Part shown: piece after piece, positions 17,537 to 27,065 of the stretch
How positions within the stretch are numbered: position 1 is the stretch's first letter
How the letters are laid out: the number at the start of each line of letters is the position of its first letter
Source of the DNA: FEN-1297 sp963843605
Lineage (GTDB): Bacteria; Bacteroidota; Ignavibacteria; Ignavibacteriales; Ignavibacteriaceae
Reading direction: 5' to 3'
Assembly: GCA_963843605.1 (NCBI GenBank)
Contig: CAWJLA010000009.1
Coordinates: 1-64,000 of the forward strand
DNA: 64,000 bases
Position numbers and translations under genes: made by a program
Notes under the pieces: model-generated
Seen by the model: the letters and a program-made list of their open reading frames with translations, nothing else
The model's database searches: none
Told to the model about the DNA's origin: nothing

Positions 17537-18439
17537 TTATTTTTGGTTATAGACTGCCGCAAATTCCTTAGCATAATCTTTCAGCTTTACTTTACCCATG
17601 ACCGGTTTATTCTTGTAAAAATCTTCATAAATTAAACCGCTGCGGGTTGCCGCATTCATCTTTACCAGTCCTGCTGCAATTTTTTGATTCATCCCTGCGC
17701 TTATCATGCCTTTCAGCAATTCTTCATCCGGAATTACAATCCATTTCAAATCCGGTTTACCGATAGCTTCTCCCAGTAATCCTGCTAAGTCATTGCAGCT
17801 GATTTCATCACTTGCGACATATCGGATTTTTCTGCTGGGCGGCTGACCGGCGACAAGTTCCTCGGTTACCGCTGCTGCTATATCTATCGGAGAAACCCAA
17901 GGCTTTTTATCATCCCCGCCGTAGTTTGTCGCTATGACACCTTGTGTTTTTATAGTATTTATGAATCCCAGCAAATTGTAATAGAAACCGACCGGACGCA
18001 TAAACGTAATTGCTATATCTGCCGGCAATAAATTTAAATTATTTTCAACAATATAATAAAACGCTAAGAGACCGTTTCTCTTATCCAAGTGCGCGCCGAT
18101 ACTGCTGAGAAAAACCGCCCGCTTTACTCCGGATTGCTGTATAGCTTGTTTATAGTTATTGCCAAGTCTCGCGGTATATTCCATCAGATCAAAACCGGGA
18201 ACAGAAAAGGAATTGCCCGACGAAATCATGCAATATGCGGCATCTGCACCTTCAAAAGTTGTTGTAAGAAAATCAACGTCTTCTATTGTGCCGATAGCTG
18301 CAGCAGCGCCTAAAGCTTCTATCTCCTTTTGTCTTTCAGGATTATGACTAATAACCGTAACCGAATGACCTTTTTGTAATAATTCTTCAGTCAGCGGCTT
18401 GCTTATATTTCCCAGCGAACCTGTTACTATGATTTTCAT
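17537..18439 (-). CDS. NmrA-like NAD(P)-binding protein, paralogue 1
   Basis: 300 residues: KIIVTGSLGNISKPLTEELLQKGH (glycine-rich dinucleotide motif), VDFLTTTFEGADAAYCM, KRAVFLSSIGAH, YVASDEISCNDLAGLLGEAIGKP and a C-terminal LKDYAKEFA. This is the atypical SDR family that includes NAD(P)H:quinone oxidoreductase QorB and NmrA-type sensors. The ATG at 18439 follows a good ribosome-binding site (GAAGGAAG). It appears to be the first gene of the five-gene minus-strand oxidoreductase set ending in the AraC regulator, and it is the likely parent of the neighbouring duplicate. Confidence 0.8.
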   Translation of the reverse strand: MKIIVTGSLGNISKPLTEELLQKGHSVTVISHNPERQKEIEALGAAAAIGTIEDVDFLTTTFEGADAAYCMISSGNSFSVPGFDLMEYTARLGNNYKQAIQQSGVKRAVFLSSIGAHLDKRNGLLAFYYIVENNLNLLPADIAITFMRPVGFYYNLLGFINTIKTQGVIATNYGGDDKKPWVSPIDIAAAVTEELVAGQPPSRKIRYVASDEISCNDLAGLLGEAIGKPDLKWIVIPDEELLKGMISAGMNQKIAAGLVKMNAATRSGLIYEDFYKNKPVMGKVKLKDYAKEFAAVYNQK

Positions 18440-18742
18440 TTTTACTTCCTTCAGTTTTCTTTTTCAAAATCTCACCGCTCAAACTATAAATTTTATCGGT
18501 TATTCTCGTTGTCAAATCTCTGTTTATTGTAGCTATTTCTTGGGTTTTGATCAATGTGATAATTGTTTAATCATGGGTAATTCAAAACTGAAATAAAGAA
18601 AGGTAACTTTTAAACTTCATCCGCACTATAAAATGAACTGCATATAGGGGAACGGAATTATTAATTTAATATTCTAAGTATAAATATTTCGAATAGTTTT
18701 GTATATTATTTTTGGTTTTTGCTACATTTACCCGTTTATCAA
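18440..18742. other. divergent intergenic region, no gene seen
   Basis: AT-rich DNA between the divergently read NmrA-like gene and the lipoprotein gene. It must contain promoters for both directions, but I see no convincing operator, hairpin or small ORF. Confidence 0.6.
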
Positions 18743-19921
18743 ATGAAAAAATTTTTATTAACAGTTTTAATTTCGGCAGGTATTTTAATTTTCGGATGCA
18801 GTCTGCTTAAAAAACATCCGGGAGAAGGTTCGTATAATTCCTTTTCAATTAAAGCGCTGATTATTAAAGCCGTAAACGGTGACCAAAACAGCAACAGGCT
18901 TTTATCAAATTTAATTGACCCCAGACTTCCGGTATCAAAAAATTACAACCGGTTGACTGTAGATAGTCTGGTAACTAAAAACGGAAAGCAAATATATTTT
19001 GCATTGCTTACCTTTCCCAATCCTGTCTATAACCGCTTTGCTGTTTACGACAGGGATTTAAGAGCTTATCTGATTGATAATTCACTCAACGGATATGTTG
19101 ATTATAAAATAGACAGCACGATCAATAAAAAATTAATTGAGCTCGACGAGGATTTTACTTCCAAAGACGTGCTAAATATAAGACGTTTGTCGTTGTATCA
19201 AATTTTCGATACCACTGCAAACCTGGTATTCAGAAACTTTACAGAACTTAAAACTCCCGATAACGATTTTTTTCAGAATATATCGGAAATAACGGACTAT
19301 AGGATTAAGTCCGTAATAAGCAGCGCATCCAATTCGGAAATCTTTAATAAATCAGACATCTTCAACTGGGATACAAATAAAAAAGAATATGTAAGTTTCG
19401 ATTCGCTGTTTGAAAAGTTCGCGTTAAATTATATTATGAACTTTAACTATAAGCCTCTTAATCCGGAAATAATAGATTATAAATCGGCTCTGACATCCGC
19501 GGGCATGGAACCGGGGACTGCGGCGTTTTCCGATTCAACTTCGAAAAACGGATTCGGACTAACTTTACCGGATACCTGGGATACTTTGAATAATTTCTCC
19601 GTTAATGACCTGCTTAATAAAAGCTTTCAGGGAGTAAGATATATTAATGAAAAACTCGGAGCGTCGGTTTCGGTAGTTATTCTGCCTCCTGCCGATTCGG
19701 CTGAAAGTTTTACAAAACATAAATTGACAAACTCGGCAAAGGGAAAATACAGGGTAAGGTATTCGGGAAAAATTCCCTTCAAAAAAGACTTCATTCAGTA
19801 TTTCGAATACTCGTGCGGCAACAAAAAGTACCTGCTGATGCTGCGCGCATCGAAATTTACTTACAATAAATATAAGACGATTTATCAGGACATTATTAAT
19901 TCATTCACGATTGATTGCTGA
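18743..19921 (+). CDS. putative lipoprotein of unknown function
   Basis: The start at 18743 gives a standard lipoprotein signal: KKFLLTVLISAGILIFGC, with lipobox LIFGC and Cys about residue 18. An upstream start at 18719 would spoil the signal. The mature part (about 375 residues) is soluble and rich in Asp, Asn and Ser, with no family I recognise. Its C-terminal third (about 270-390) looks like a compact domain seen in other secreted proteins of this group (GFGLTLPDTWDTLN, VSVVILPPADSAE, KKYLLMLRASKFTYN). It is translationally coupled to the next gene by a one-base TGATG overlap. Likely anchored to a membrane; role unknown. Confidence 0.75.
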   Translation: MKKFLLTVLISAGILIFGCSLLKKHPGEGSYNSFSIKALIIKAVNGDQNSNRLLSNLIDPRLPVSKNYNRLTVDSLVTKNGKQIYFALLTFPNPVYNRFAVYDRDLRAYLIDNSLNGYVDYKIDSTINKKLIELDEDFTSKDVLNIRRLSLYQIFDTTANLVFRNFTELKTPDNDFFQNISEITDYRIKSVISSASNSEIFNKSDIFNWDTNKKEYVSFDSLFEKFALNYIMNFNYKPLNPEIIDYKSALTSAGMEPGTAAFSDSTSKNGFGLTLPDTWDTLNNFSVNDLLNKSFQGVRYINEKLGASVSVVILPPADSAESFTKHKLTNSAKGKYRVRYSGKIPFKKDFIQYFEYSCGNKKYLLMLRASKFTYNKYKTIYQDIINSFTIDC

Positions 19922-20214
19922 TGTATAAACTTTTATTATTTCTGCACAAGACAGATAATAACGAGGTAATTTCCCATTTCAATGAATTTACGGTGAAATA
20001 TTTGTCTGATTTAACGGGACAAAGTGTAAAATTAGCAGATGTGGAAAGCAATCTGCTTCTTGATGTTAAATACAGCAAATTTTGTGAAATAACCGTAGAT
20101 TCGAAAAATTCGTGGGACAAAATGATGAATTCAAAAGAAGGACGATTGTTAAATAAAGATTTAATGGATTTCCATCAGTTTATTACTCTCATTTTTGTTG
20201 ATTACGGAAATTAA
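19921..20214 (+). CDS. small protein, possibly EthD-like dimeric alpha/beta barrel
   Basis: 97 residues beginning MYKLLLFLHKTDNNEVISHF, with SWDKMMNSKEGRLLNKDLMD before a C-terminal beta strand. Size, the opening strand and the DKMMNSKEG segment recall EthD/ABM-type dimeric ferredoxin-like barrels, but the match is weak. Its ATG overlaps the stop of the lipoprotein gene (TGATG), so translation is coupled. No metal or catalytic residues are obvious. Confidence 0.6.
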   Translation: MYKLLLFLHKTDNNEVISHFNEFTVKYLSDLTGQSVKLADVESNLLLDVKYSKFCEITVDSKNSWDKMMNSKEGRLLNKDLMDFHQFITLIFVDYGN

Positions 20215-20300
20215 TACGGCGGTATTTTAAAAAATTAAAAATTCGGCCCATCTTTTATTTAGAATTCAATTATTAATCAATTTATCTATCGATAAGGCTT

Positions 20301-20780
20301 ATGAATATTTACCTAATTAGACATGGTGAGGCGGAAAAAGTGGTAATCGGTAAAAAAGATTTTGACCGTGAACTAACTCCTTCCGGAAGGATAAAATTTA
20401 AGAATGCGGCTGAACATTTGAAAAATATAATCCCTTCTTTCGACTTCATCGTTTCTTCGCCTTTTGTTAGAGCGTTTCAAACAGCTCAAATACTCGGTGA
20501 AGTATTCGGATACACTAAAGAAATTATCACGGAGAAAAAATTATCTCCCGGAGGAAGTACAGAATCAGTGGTGGAAATCGCAAATGCGCTGGACGGCGGA
20601 GAAATTGCATTTGTAGGTCATCAGCCGGATTTTGGGGAACACGTTTCCAATTTATTATCCGGTGAAGAAATTATGGTCGATTTTAAAAAGGGAACGGTTG
20701 CTAAAATTTCGTTCAATAATAAAGTGCGGCTTACTAAAGGAATACTGGAGTTTTTAATTCCTGCTGGAATATTCAAATAA
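20301..20780 (+). CDS. SixA-like phosphohistidine phosphatase
   Basis: A 159-residue single-domain histidine phosphatase. The catalytic motif IRHGEA is at residues 6-11 (nucleophile His8), a second Arg lies in SSPFVRAFQTAQIL, and the second catalytic His is in FVGHQPDF at about residue 106. SixA in E. coli dephosphorylates HPt-type phosphohistidine (ArcB, PTS proteins). Two large hybrid kinases in the window, one with its own HPt domain, are conceivable targets, but this is only inference. It converges with the SRP RNA gene, leaving 4 bases between them. Confidence 0.88.
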   Translation: MNIYLIRHGEAEKVVIGKKDFDRELTPSGRIKFKNAAEHLKNIIPSFDFIVSSPFVRAFQTAQILGEVFGYTKEIITEKKLSPGGSTESVVEIANALDGGEIAFVGHQPDFGEHVSNLLSGEEIMVDFKKGTVAKISFNNKVRLTKGILEFLIPAGIFK

Positions 20781-20784
20781 AAAT

Positions 20785-20870
<86 letters not shown>

Positions 20871-21031
20871 AAATTCTAAAAATTTAAATCGGATGCAAAG
20901 ATTGAAATTTTTCGGGTATATATCAAGTTATCTTTAAAATTTCTTCTTGTCTTTGCAGCATTACCGGCTTAAAACACTTTATTTAGCAATTTTAAAAATA
21001 CTCGCGTTCAATCAAAAAAGTCATTAGAGAA

Positions 21032-21976
21032 TCACAGGTTCTTTTTTTGGTCTTTGAGTGAATTCCGTTCCCAGAAAATACCGTTATAATAACCCTGTAT
21101 CGATTTATCGTAATCGGCAGCGGAAATTCTTTTCTCTGTCAAGCAGCAGTAAAATTCATCAAGCTCAATACCCGAATAATTTCTGCCGAGCTTTTTAGCC
21201 GTTACGGCGGTAGTTCCTGCCCCCAAGAACGGATCGAACACAAAATCCCCTTCGTTTGTACTTGCCAATATAATTTTTGCAAGAAGTTTTTCGGGTTTTT
21301 GTGTCGGATGATCGGTATTTTCAGGCATAGACCAGAAAGGAATTGTTATGTCTGTCCATAAATTTGACGGGTGCGTTATTCTGAAATTATCATTGCCGTC
21401 AGAAATCCAGTCTTTCGGCATTCCCTTTTCTGTTTTATAAGGAGCCATTACCTTTCTCTTCAGTTTCACATCATCCACATTAAAAGTAAATTTATCCGAT
21501 TTTGTGCAGTACCAAATATCTTCGGAGCAATTTTTCCAATTTGTTTTCGCTCCTCTTCCCTTCTCTCTTTCCCAGGTTATCCGGTTCCTTACGGTAAAAT
21601 ATTTCAGAGCCGCATTAAATATTGCCGAGGAAGATTTCCAGTCTCCGCATATATAAACAGACGCGGTGGGTTTAAGCAATCTTACCATTTTCCCGAGCCA
21701 CGAATCAATCCAGCTTTCATAATCTGGCAGATTCATTTTTTTAAACTGCAGCACATTGAATTTTTTATCCAAATTATAAGGAGGATCAATAAAAAGCAGA
21801 TCGATGAATCCGGACGGTAAATAGTCTAATGTTGCTGCAAGATCTCCGTGAATAATTTTATTTTTAATCTTGGGAAGAGACACGGAATTATCTAATTCAA
21901 CAAGGTCTCTCTTATACAAGTTAATCTCTTCATCGGTCACAGAAATAGTCCTGTTAAGTGGCGCTCTTTTTTTCAA
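21032..21976 (-). CDS. orphan DNA methyltransferase (N4-cytosine/N6-adenine, beta-class)
   Basis: 314 residues. Catalytic motif IV is IDPPYNLD (DPPY at 64-67), and the AdoMet-binding motif I comes later, FDPFLGAGTTAVTAKKLGRN at about 245-265. This order marks the beta class of amino-methyltransferases. HPTQKPEKLLAKII (motif X) precedes motif I. The recognition sequence cannot be read from the protein. No restriction endonuclease or specificity gene lies nearby, so it may be a stand-alone epigenetic enzyme rather than part of a restriction system. The 160 bases to the SRP RNA hold nothing else recognisable. Confidence 0.87.
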   Translation of the reverse strand: MKKRAPLNRTISVTDEEINLYKRDLVELDNSVSLPKIKNKIIHGDLAATLDYLPSGFIDLLFIDPPYNLDKKFNVLQFKKMNLPDYESWIDSWLGKMVRLLKPTASVYICGDWKSSSAIFNAALKYFTVRNRITWEREKGRGAKTNWKNCSEDIWYCTKSDKFTFNVDDVKLKRKVMAPYKTEKGMPKDWISDGNDNFRITHPSNLWTDITIPFWSMPENTDHPTQKPEKLLAKIILASTNEGDFVFDPFLGAGTTAVTAKKLGRNYSGIELDEFYCCLTEKRISAADYDKSIQGYYNGIFWERNSLKDQKKNL

Positions 21977-22095
21977 ATTATGCTACCGGGAAATTGTGAT
22001 ATATATAAAAAAATTTATTTGACGGGATAAAAATAAAACAATTTTTTATACTAAGCAGGGTAAACAGGTTAATAAAGGAAGATTTTTACAATTAA

Positions 22096-25000
22096 CTAGA
22101 AATACGTCATGTTGCTGTATTTTTCTTTTAACTGCTCAAGTTCTTTAATTATGGTCTCATACTTTTCTATTAAATCTTCTACATGGGCAATTACATCCGG
22201 TCCGAAGCCGCTGGTTTTAATCAAGTCCTCAATTTTATTGCATATTTCGGCGAACACTACTATACCGAAGGTAAGGCTGCTTCCTTTTAATTTATGAATC
22301 GTAAACTGAAGATTTTTTAAATTCATTTCGCTGACTGCTTTTTTAATGTTAGCGATCGAGATAGGAAGATCTTTAATATAAATATCGAGCAATTCCACAA
22401 AGAATGCCACATCATCTTCGGACTGAATATCCTGAATTATCTCAATATTTCTTTCATTCACCATTTTAAAGTCAATCAAACCCTTCTCTATAGCGGCCAA
22501 AGTATTATTCTTATGTTCTATTATTACTTCGCCCCATTTCTTCAAAGCTTCCTGCAGTTCTTCAACTCTGACGGGTTTGCTTATATAATCGTCCATCCCC
22601 GCTTCAATACATTTTTCACGGTCGCCCTGCATTGCATTGGCAGTCATAGCAATTATTTTCGGACCCGAACCGTCCGGATAGTCTTTCTTGATTACGCGAG
22701 TTGCTTCATAGCCGTCCATTTCAGGCATAAGAATGTCCATCAATACTACATCATATTTTATTTTTTTAATTGCCTGCAGTACTTCAAGACCATTTCCGGC
22801 AACATCGGCTCGATACCCCATCTTCTCAAGAATTTTCAAAGCTACTTTCTGGTTTACGGTGTTGTCTTCTGCCAGAAGTAAACGCAGCGGCCAGAGCTTC
22901 GACATATCGGATTCAATTTTTGTGACCTTTTTACTGCGGACCGAAAATTCTTTTCTGGATCCGCTGAAGATCGAGACAAGCGTTTCGTACAATTGAATAT
23001 GCTTTATCGGCTTAGTTATAAATGCGGACAATTTAAGGTTCTCATAATCTATTAAATTATCTCTTTTGCCGATTGAAGTTAGTATTACGATAGGAATGTT
23101 CCGAGAGCTTTCAATCTTTCTTAATTCACCGGCCAATGATAATCCGTCCATTCCCGGCATTTGATAATCGAGAATAGCAATATCAAATGAGGCACCGGTA
23201 TTCAATACATCTAGGGCTGCAATAGGCGATTCAAATTCATAAGGCTCCATACCCCAGCTTTCGGTCTGAACTTTAAGTATGCGTCTATTGGTCTTATTAT
23301 CGTCTACAATCAAAACTTTCTTGCCTTCAAGCTGAAGATCGGAACCTTTTAGATATACTTTTGATTTTGACGGAGCGGCTTCGGTAATAATAGTAAACGA
23401 AAAAACGGAACCTTCACCCAGTTTGCTTTCTACCCACATGCGTCCACCCATCATCTCCGAAAGGCGCTTGCTTATAATTAATCCCAGTCCTGTTCCGCCG
23501 TGGGTTCTGGTTGTAGACGAATCCACCTGGCTGAAAGCTTTAAACAATCTGTCCATTCTATCTTCGGGAATCCCGATACCGGTATCTTTAACGGAGAAAT
23601 AAATTTCATATACATTATCATAAACATTTTTGCACGAGACCGAAATAAAAACTTCGCCTTCGTCGGTAAATTTAATGGCGTTATTCAGAAGATTGGTAAG
23701 AATCTGCCGCAGCCTTGTTACATCGCCGGTTATCGATTGAGGAGTATTATTCTCGATTAAATATGCCAGATCCAATCCTTTTTCGCCTGCACGGGAAGCC
23801 AGCAGATCTAAGGAGTCTTCAATGCAGTCCCTAAGATCAAACGGCTGCATTTCCAGATCGAGTTTTTCGGATTCAATTTTGGAAAAATCAAGTATATCAT
23901 TAATAATTACAAGAAGCTGATCCCCGCTCAGCCTAATTGTTTCAACAAACTCTTTCTGTTCCTGATTGAGTTCGGTATCGAGCAGAAGCCCCGTCATTCC
24001 GATCACGCCGTTCATCGGTGTTCTAATCTCATGACTCATGAGAGCCAGGAATTCGCTTTTGGCCTTTACGGCGGCTTCGGCTTTTATTACCGCTTGATCC
24101 AGCTCTTCATTTTTACTTTCAAGCTCTTCCAGAATATTGTTCCGTTTAATAACGGCACCGAGAGATGCGGCGAAGGAAACCAGCATGGATTCTTCGCTGT
24201 GCGTCCATATTCTCTCGCTCTGGCAATCGTCAAATCCTACAAAACCCCAGTAATAGTCGTCTATCATTATGGGTACAATAATTATGGATTTGATGCTCAG
24301 ATCGATGAAGGCTTCTCTGTCTTGCGGTTTTAAATTACCGATAGTAAATTTCAAAGCATTGCCCGATTCAAGATTCTCATAGAATGCCAAATTATTAAAT
24401 CTTGAATAGGATATTTTCTTCATTACCGGATTTGTAATCTGGGTTTTATTTATATCGAAAACCCATTCGTACATCAGACTGAAGAACATCTCACCGGTTT
24501 CGGGATGTTCTTTATGCTTGTAAATATAAACTCTGTCTACTTCGGCAGCCCTCCCTAAAATTTCCAGCGCATGAATAAAACCGATTTGCTGATCATTAAT
24601 GGAAATTAATGTTTTTGTTGCCTCCGCAATTTCTCTTAATAGTTTATCTTTTTTCTGGATAAGATGTTCGTTTAATTTTCTTTCCGTAATATCTCTGAAG
24701 ATAGTAAGCAGCGACTTCTTTCCGTTATCTTCCTCAATTATCGTATTGGTCAAACCAAGGAACAGTTTTTTCTGATTCCACAATACTGCGCTTTTCTCCT
24801 GGTGCAGGGGAAAGGAGTTATTTTTAAATTTAAATAAATGTTCTTTCAGCAACTGGCGGCCGGTTTCGGATTCGTAAAGAAGAGAGATCGGTTTGCCTTC
24901 GATTTCCGATTTCTGTTTGTCCATTAATTCGGCAAACGCAATGTTGCACAATAAAACGGTTCCGTTTTCATCACAAAGCAGCATTCCGTCCTGCATTTCT

Positions 25001-25554
25001 TCCCAAACTGTTTTAAATGTTCTGTCGGAAGCTTTCAGCCTGTCTTCAACTTTTAAGCGGTTTCTCAGATCGTGAAGAGATCCTTGTCCTATGTAATTGC
25101 CGTTAACCTTAACTACTTTAGCATTCATTTCAAACGGGATAGCAACCCCTTTGTTATTAAGGAATTTAATCGGCGTATTTTTTATTTCCCCGCCTTTGAA
25201 AAAACGGTTTATAAGGGAGAGTAAATTTTTAACTTCGGAATTGGGTACGTATTTAGAAATAGAATCCCCTGCCAGTTCTTCGCCCTCGTAGCCGAGAATA
25301 AATTTAACCGAAGGAGAAAGATATAATATTTTACCTATCGGGGAGATCCTGAAAAAGATATCCTGTGTAATTTCGGTAATTAATTTGAAGTCCTCGTATT
25401 TGGATTCAAGCTGATCGGCGAGAGATTCGAGTCTTTCTGAAAATCTTGATAATTCAATATTTTCTAAGTTCCCTAAATTCTGGGCTTCATTCCTTAATTT
25501 CATTAATTCGGAAATAAACCCCGAGGGATTATAATGTGAAACTGTATTATCCAA
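22096..25554 (-). CDS. hybrid sensor histidine kinase with PAS, GAF, two receivers and HPt
   Basis: 1152 residues, no membrane segment. Domain order: N-terminal coil, PAS (about 55-170), PAS (175-295), GAF (310-475), a short coiled coil, HisKA with phospho-acceptor His508 in MSHEIRTPMNG, HATPase (NLLNNAIKFTDEG; GTGLGLIISKRL), receiver 1 (VLIVDDN; AILDYQMPGMDG), receiver 2 (LLLAEDN; VLMDILMPEMDG) and a C-terminal HPt with HKLKGSS at about 1085. This is a complete BarA/ArcB-like phosphorelay in one soluble protein, so it should sense a cytoplasmic signal through PAS/GAF. No response regulator with a DNA-binding domain is adjacent. Confidence 0.93.
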   Translation of the reverse strand: MDNTVSHYNPSGFISELMKLRNEAQNLGNLENIELSRFSERLESLADQLESKYEDFKLITEITQDIFFRISPIGKILYLSPSVKFILGYEGEELAGDSISKYVPNSEVKNLLSLINRFFKGGEIKNTPIKFLNNKGVAIPFEMNAKVVKVNGNYIGQGSLHDLRNRLKVEDRLKASDRTFKTVWEEMQDGMLLCDENGTVLLCNIAFAELMDKQKSEIEGKPISLLYESETGRQLLKEHLFKFKNNSFPLHQEKSAVLWNQKKLFLGLTNTIIEEDNGKKSLLTIFRDITERKLNEHLIQKKDKLLREIAEATKTLISINDQQIGFIHALEILGRAAEVDRVYIYKHKEHPETGEMFFSLMYEWVFDINKTQITNPVMKKISYSRFNNLAFYENLESGNALKFTIGNLKPQDREAFIDLSIKSIIIVPIMIDDYYWGFVGFDDCQSERIWTHSEESMLVSFAASLGAVIKRNNILEELESKNEELDQAVIKAEAAVKAKSEFLALMSHEIRTPMNGVIGMTGLLLDTELNQEQKEFVETIRLSGDQLLVIINDILDFSKIESEKLDLEMQPFDLRDCIEDSLDLLASRAGEKGLDLAYLIENNTPQSITGDVTRLRQILTNLLNNAIKFTDEGEVFISVSCKNVYDNVYEIYFSVKDTGIGIPEDRMDRLFKAFSQVDSSTTRTHGGTGLGLIISKRLSEMMGGRMWVESKLGEGSVFSFTIITEAAPSKSKVYLKGSDLQLEGKKVLIVDDNKTNRRILKVQTESWGMEPYEFESPIAALDVLNTGASFDIAILDYQMPGMDGLSLAGELRKIESSRNIPIVILTSIGKRDNLIDYENLKLSAFITKPIKHIQLYETLVSIFSGSRKEFSVRSKKVTKIESDMSKLWPLRLLLAEDNTVNQKVALKILEKMGYRADVAGNGLEVLQAIKKIKYDVVLMDILMPEMDGYEATRVIKKDYPDGSGPKIIAMTANAMQGDREKCIEAGMDDYISKPVRVEELQEALKKWGEVIIEHKNNTLAAIEKGLIDFKMVNERNIEIIQDIQSEDDVAFFVELLDIYIKDLPISIANIKKAVSEMNLKNLQFTIHKLKGSSLTFGIVVFAEICNKIEDLIKTSGFGPDVIAHVEDLIEKYETIIKELEQLKEKYSNMTYF

Positions 25555-25822
25555 TTTACTCGTTTTCTGTTGTTACGAAAATATTGAACTTATTTTTTTT
25601 TTCAAAATTTTTTGACCGATAACCCCAAAATAATTAAACTCGCAGTTTTAAAAACCTATAATATTATCGAAAAACTTTAAAAAAAATTAACGTTTTTAAT
25701 ATATTTATTAAAATTACCTCCAAATTATACTTCCGGGGACGTATTTCATCTTCCTTGCTTGGTTTTATCAGATTGATTATGTTAGCACTAGATACTTAAA
25801 ACATTAATAAGGGACTCGCATT

Positions 25823-26998
25823 ATGACCACCATAGTTGCAATGCCGGGTGATGGAATCGGCAAAACCGTTCTCCCTGAATCAATAAAAGTTCTTGATGCC
25901 GCCGGCTTCAAGGCTGAATATCTGTACGCGGATATAGGCTGGGAATTTTGGTGCAAAGAAGGTAATGCTTTACCTAAAAGAACCATTGATTTATTGGAAA
26001 AACACAAAATCGGATTATTCGGGGCGATTACAAGCAAACCTAAAGATGCTGCAGAGAAAGAGTTAGATCCTTCCTTAAAAAACAAGGGCTATGTATACTT
26101 CAGTCCCATTGTTGGATTAAGACAACATTTTAACTTGGACATTTGCATCAGACCATGTAAATCATTTAAAGGTAATCCGCTTAATTTCATCAGAAGAAGT
26201 AAAGACGGTTTTGAAGAACCGCCTATTGATACTGTTATATTCAGGCAGAATACCGAAGGTCTTTATGCAGGGGTAGAATGGACAAATCCCCCCAAAGCGG
26301 TACGTGACGCGCTGGAGACTCATCCTAAAATGCATGCTTTTAAGAATGTACCGGATGCAGACTTGGCGGTGTCAACCAGAATTATGTCGAGACAGGCCTG
26401 CAGAAGAATTATCAAAGAAGCATTTGAATTCGCAAAAAAATCAGGGTATAAAAACGTAACAGTTTGTGAAAAGCCGAATGTTCTTAGAGAAACCTCCGGA
26501 ATGATGCTTAAAGAAGCAAAATTAATGTCGAAGGAATATCCCGAAATTGAACTTTGGGATACAAATATCGATGCTCAAATGATGTGGCTGACAAAAAACC
26601 CGGAGAATTACGGAGTAATAGTTGCGGAAAATATGTTCGGCGATATAATCAGCGACGGATTTGCAGGGCTGGTAGGCGGACTGGGATTTGCCTGCAGCGC
26701 AAATATCGGAAAAGATGCCGCGGTATTTGAACCGACTCACGGTTCCGCACCTAAATATCAGGAATTAAATCCCTCAATAGTTAACCCGATTGCAATGATA
26801 TTAAGCGCATGCATGATGCTGGAGTATTTAGGTGAAAATGAAAAAGCGGGCAGAATAAGATCGGCCATTGCTCTGGTAATCGAAGAAGGTAAAATTAAAA
26901 CCTATGACATGCTCAAATTAAAAGGCGGAAGCAACGTATTTACTCAAGGTGCGTGTACAACACAGGAAATGACCGAGGCAATAATTAAAAAATTATGA
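25823..26998 (+). CDS. icd: isocitrate dehydrogenase (isocitrate/isopropylmalate dehydrogenase family)
   Basis: 391 residues. The start PGDGIGKTVLPESIKVLDAAG, the substrate-loop segment FRQNTEGLYAGVEW and the metal-binding region NMFGDIISDGFAGLVGG are typical of bacterial isocitrate dehydrogenases. The cofactor segment HGSAPKYQE has Lys-Tyr where E. coli NADP-dependent Icd has K344-Y345, whereas NAD enzymes usually have Asp-Ile, so NADP use is plausible. A homoisocitrate or 3-methylmalate specificity cannot be excluded. It is the first gene of a plus-strand cluster with aconitase and citrate lyase. The ATG follows AAGGGA. Isocitrate is converted to 2-oxoglutarate and CO2, or the reverse in a reductive cycle. 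Confidence 0.88.
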   Translation: MTTIVAMPGDGIGKTVLPESIKVLDAAGFKAEYLYADIGWEFWCKEGNALPKRTIDLLEKHKIGLFGAITSKPKDAAEKELDPSLKNKGYVYFSPIVGLRQHFNLDICIRPCKSFKGNPLNFIRRSKDGFEEPPIDTVIFRQNTEGLYAGVEWTNPPKAVRDALETHPKMHAFKNVPDADLAVSTRIMSRQACRRIIKEAFEFAKKSGYKNVTVCEKPNVLRETSGMMLKEAKLMSKEYPEIELWDTNIDAQMMWLTKNPENYGVIVAENMFGDIISDGFAGLVGGLGFACSANIGKDAAVFEPTHGSAPKYQELNPSIVNPIAMILSACMMLEYLGENEKAGRIRSAIALVIEEGKIKTYDMLKLKGGSNVFTQGACTTQEMTEAIIKKL

Positions 26999-27003
26999 TG
27001 GGA

Positions 27004-27049
27004 AGTTCAAGTTCAAGAAGTTAACTTGAATTCAACTTGAACTTGAACT
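27004..27049 (+). repeat. inverted repeat between icd and the HD-domain gene
   Basis: AGTTCAAGTTCAAG (27004-27017) and CTTGAACTTGAACT (27036-27049) are perfect 14-base reverse complements. The 18-base interior contains AAGTTAACTT. It follows the icd stop by a few bases. No U-run follows, so it may slow or stabilise the transcript rather than end it. Confidence 0.6.
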
Positions 27050-27065
27050 CTTTAAGGCCCCAACT

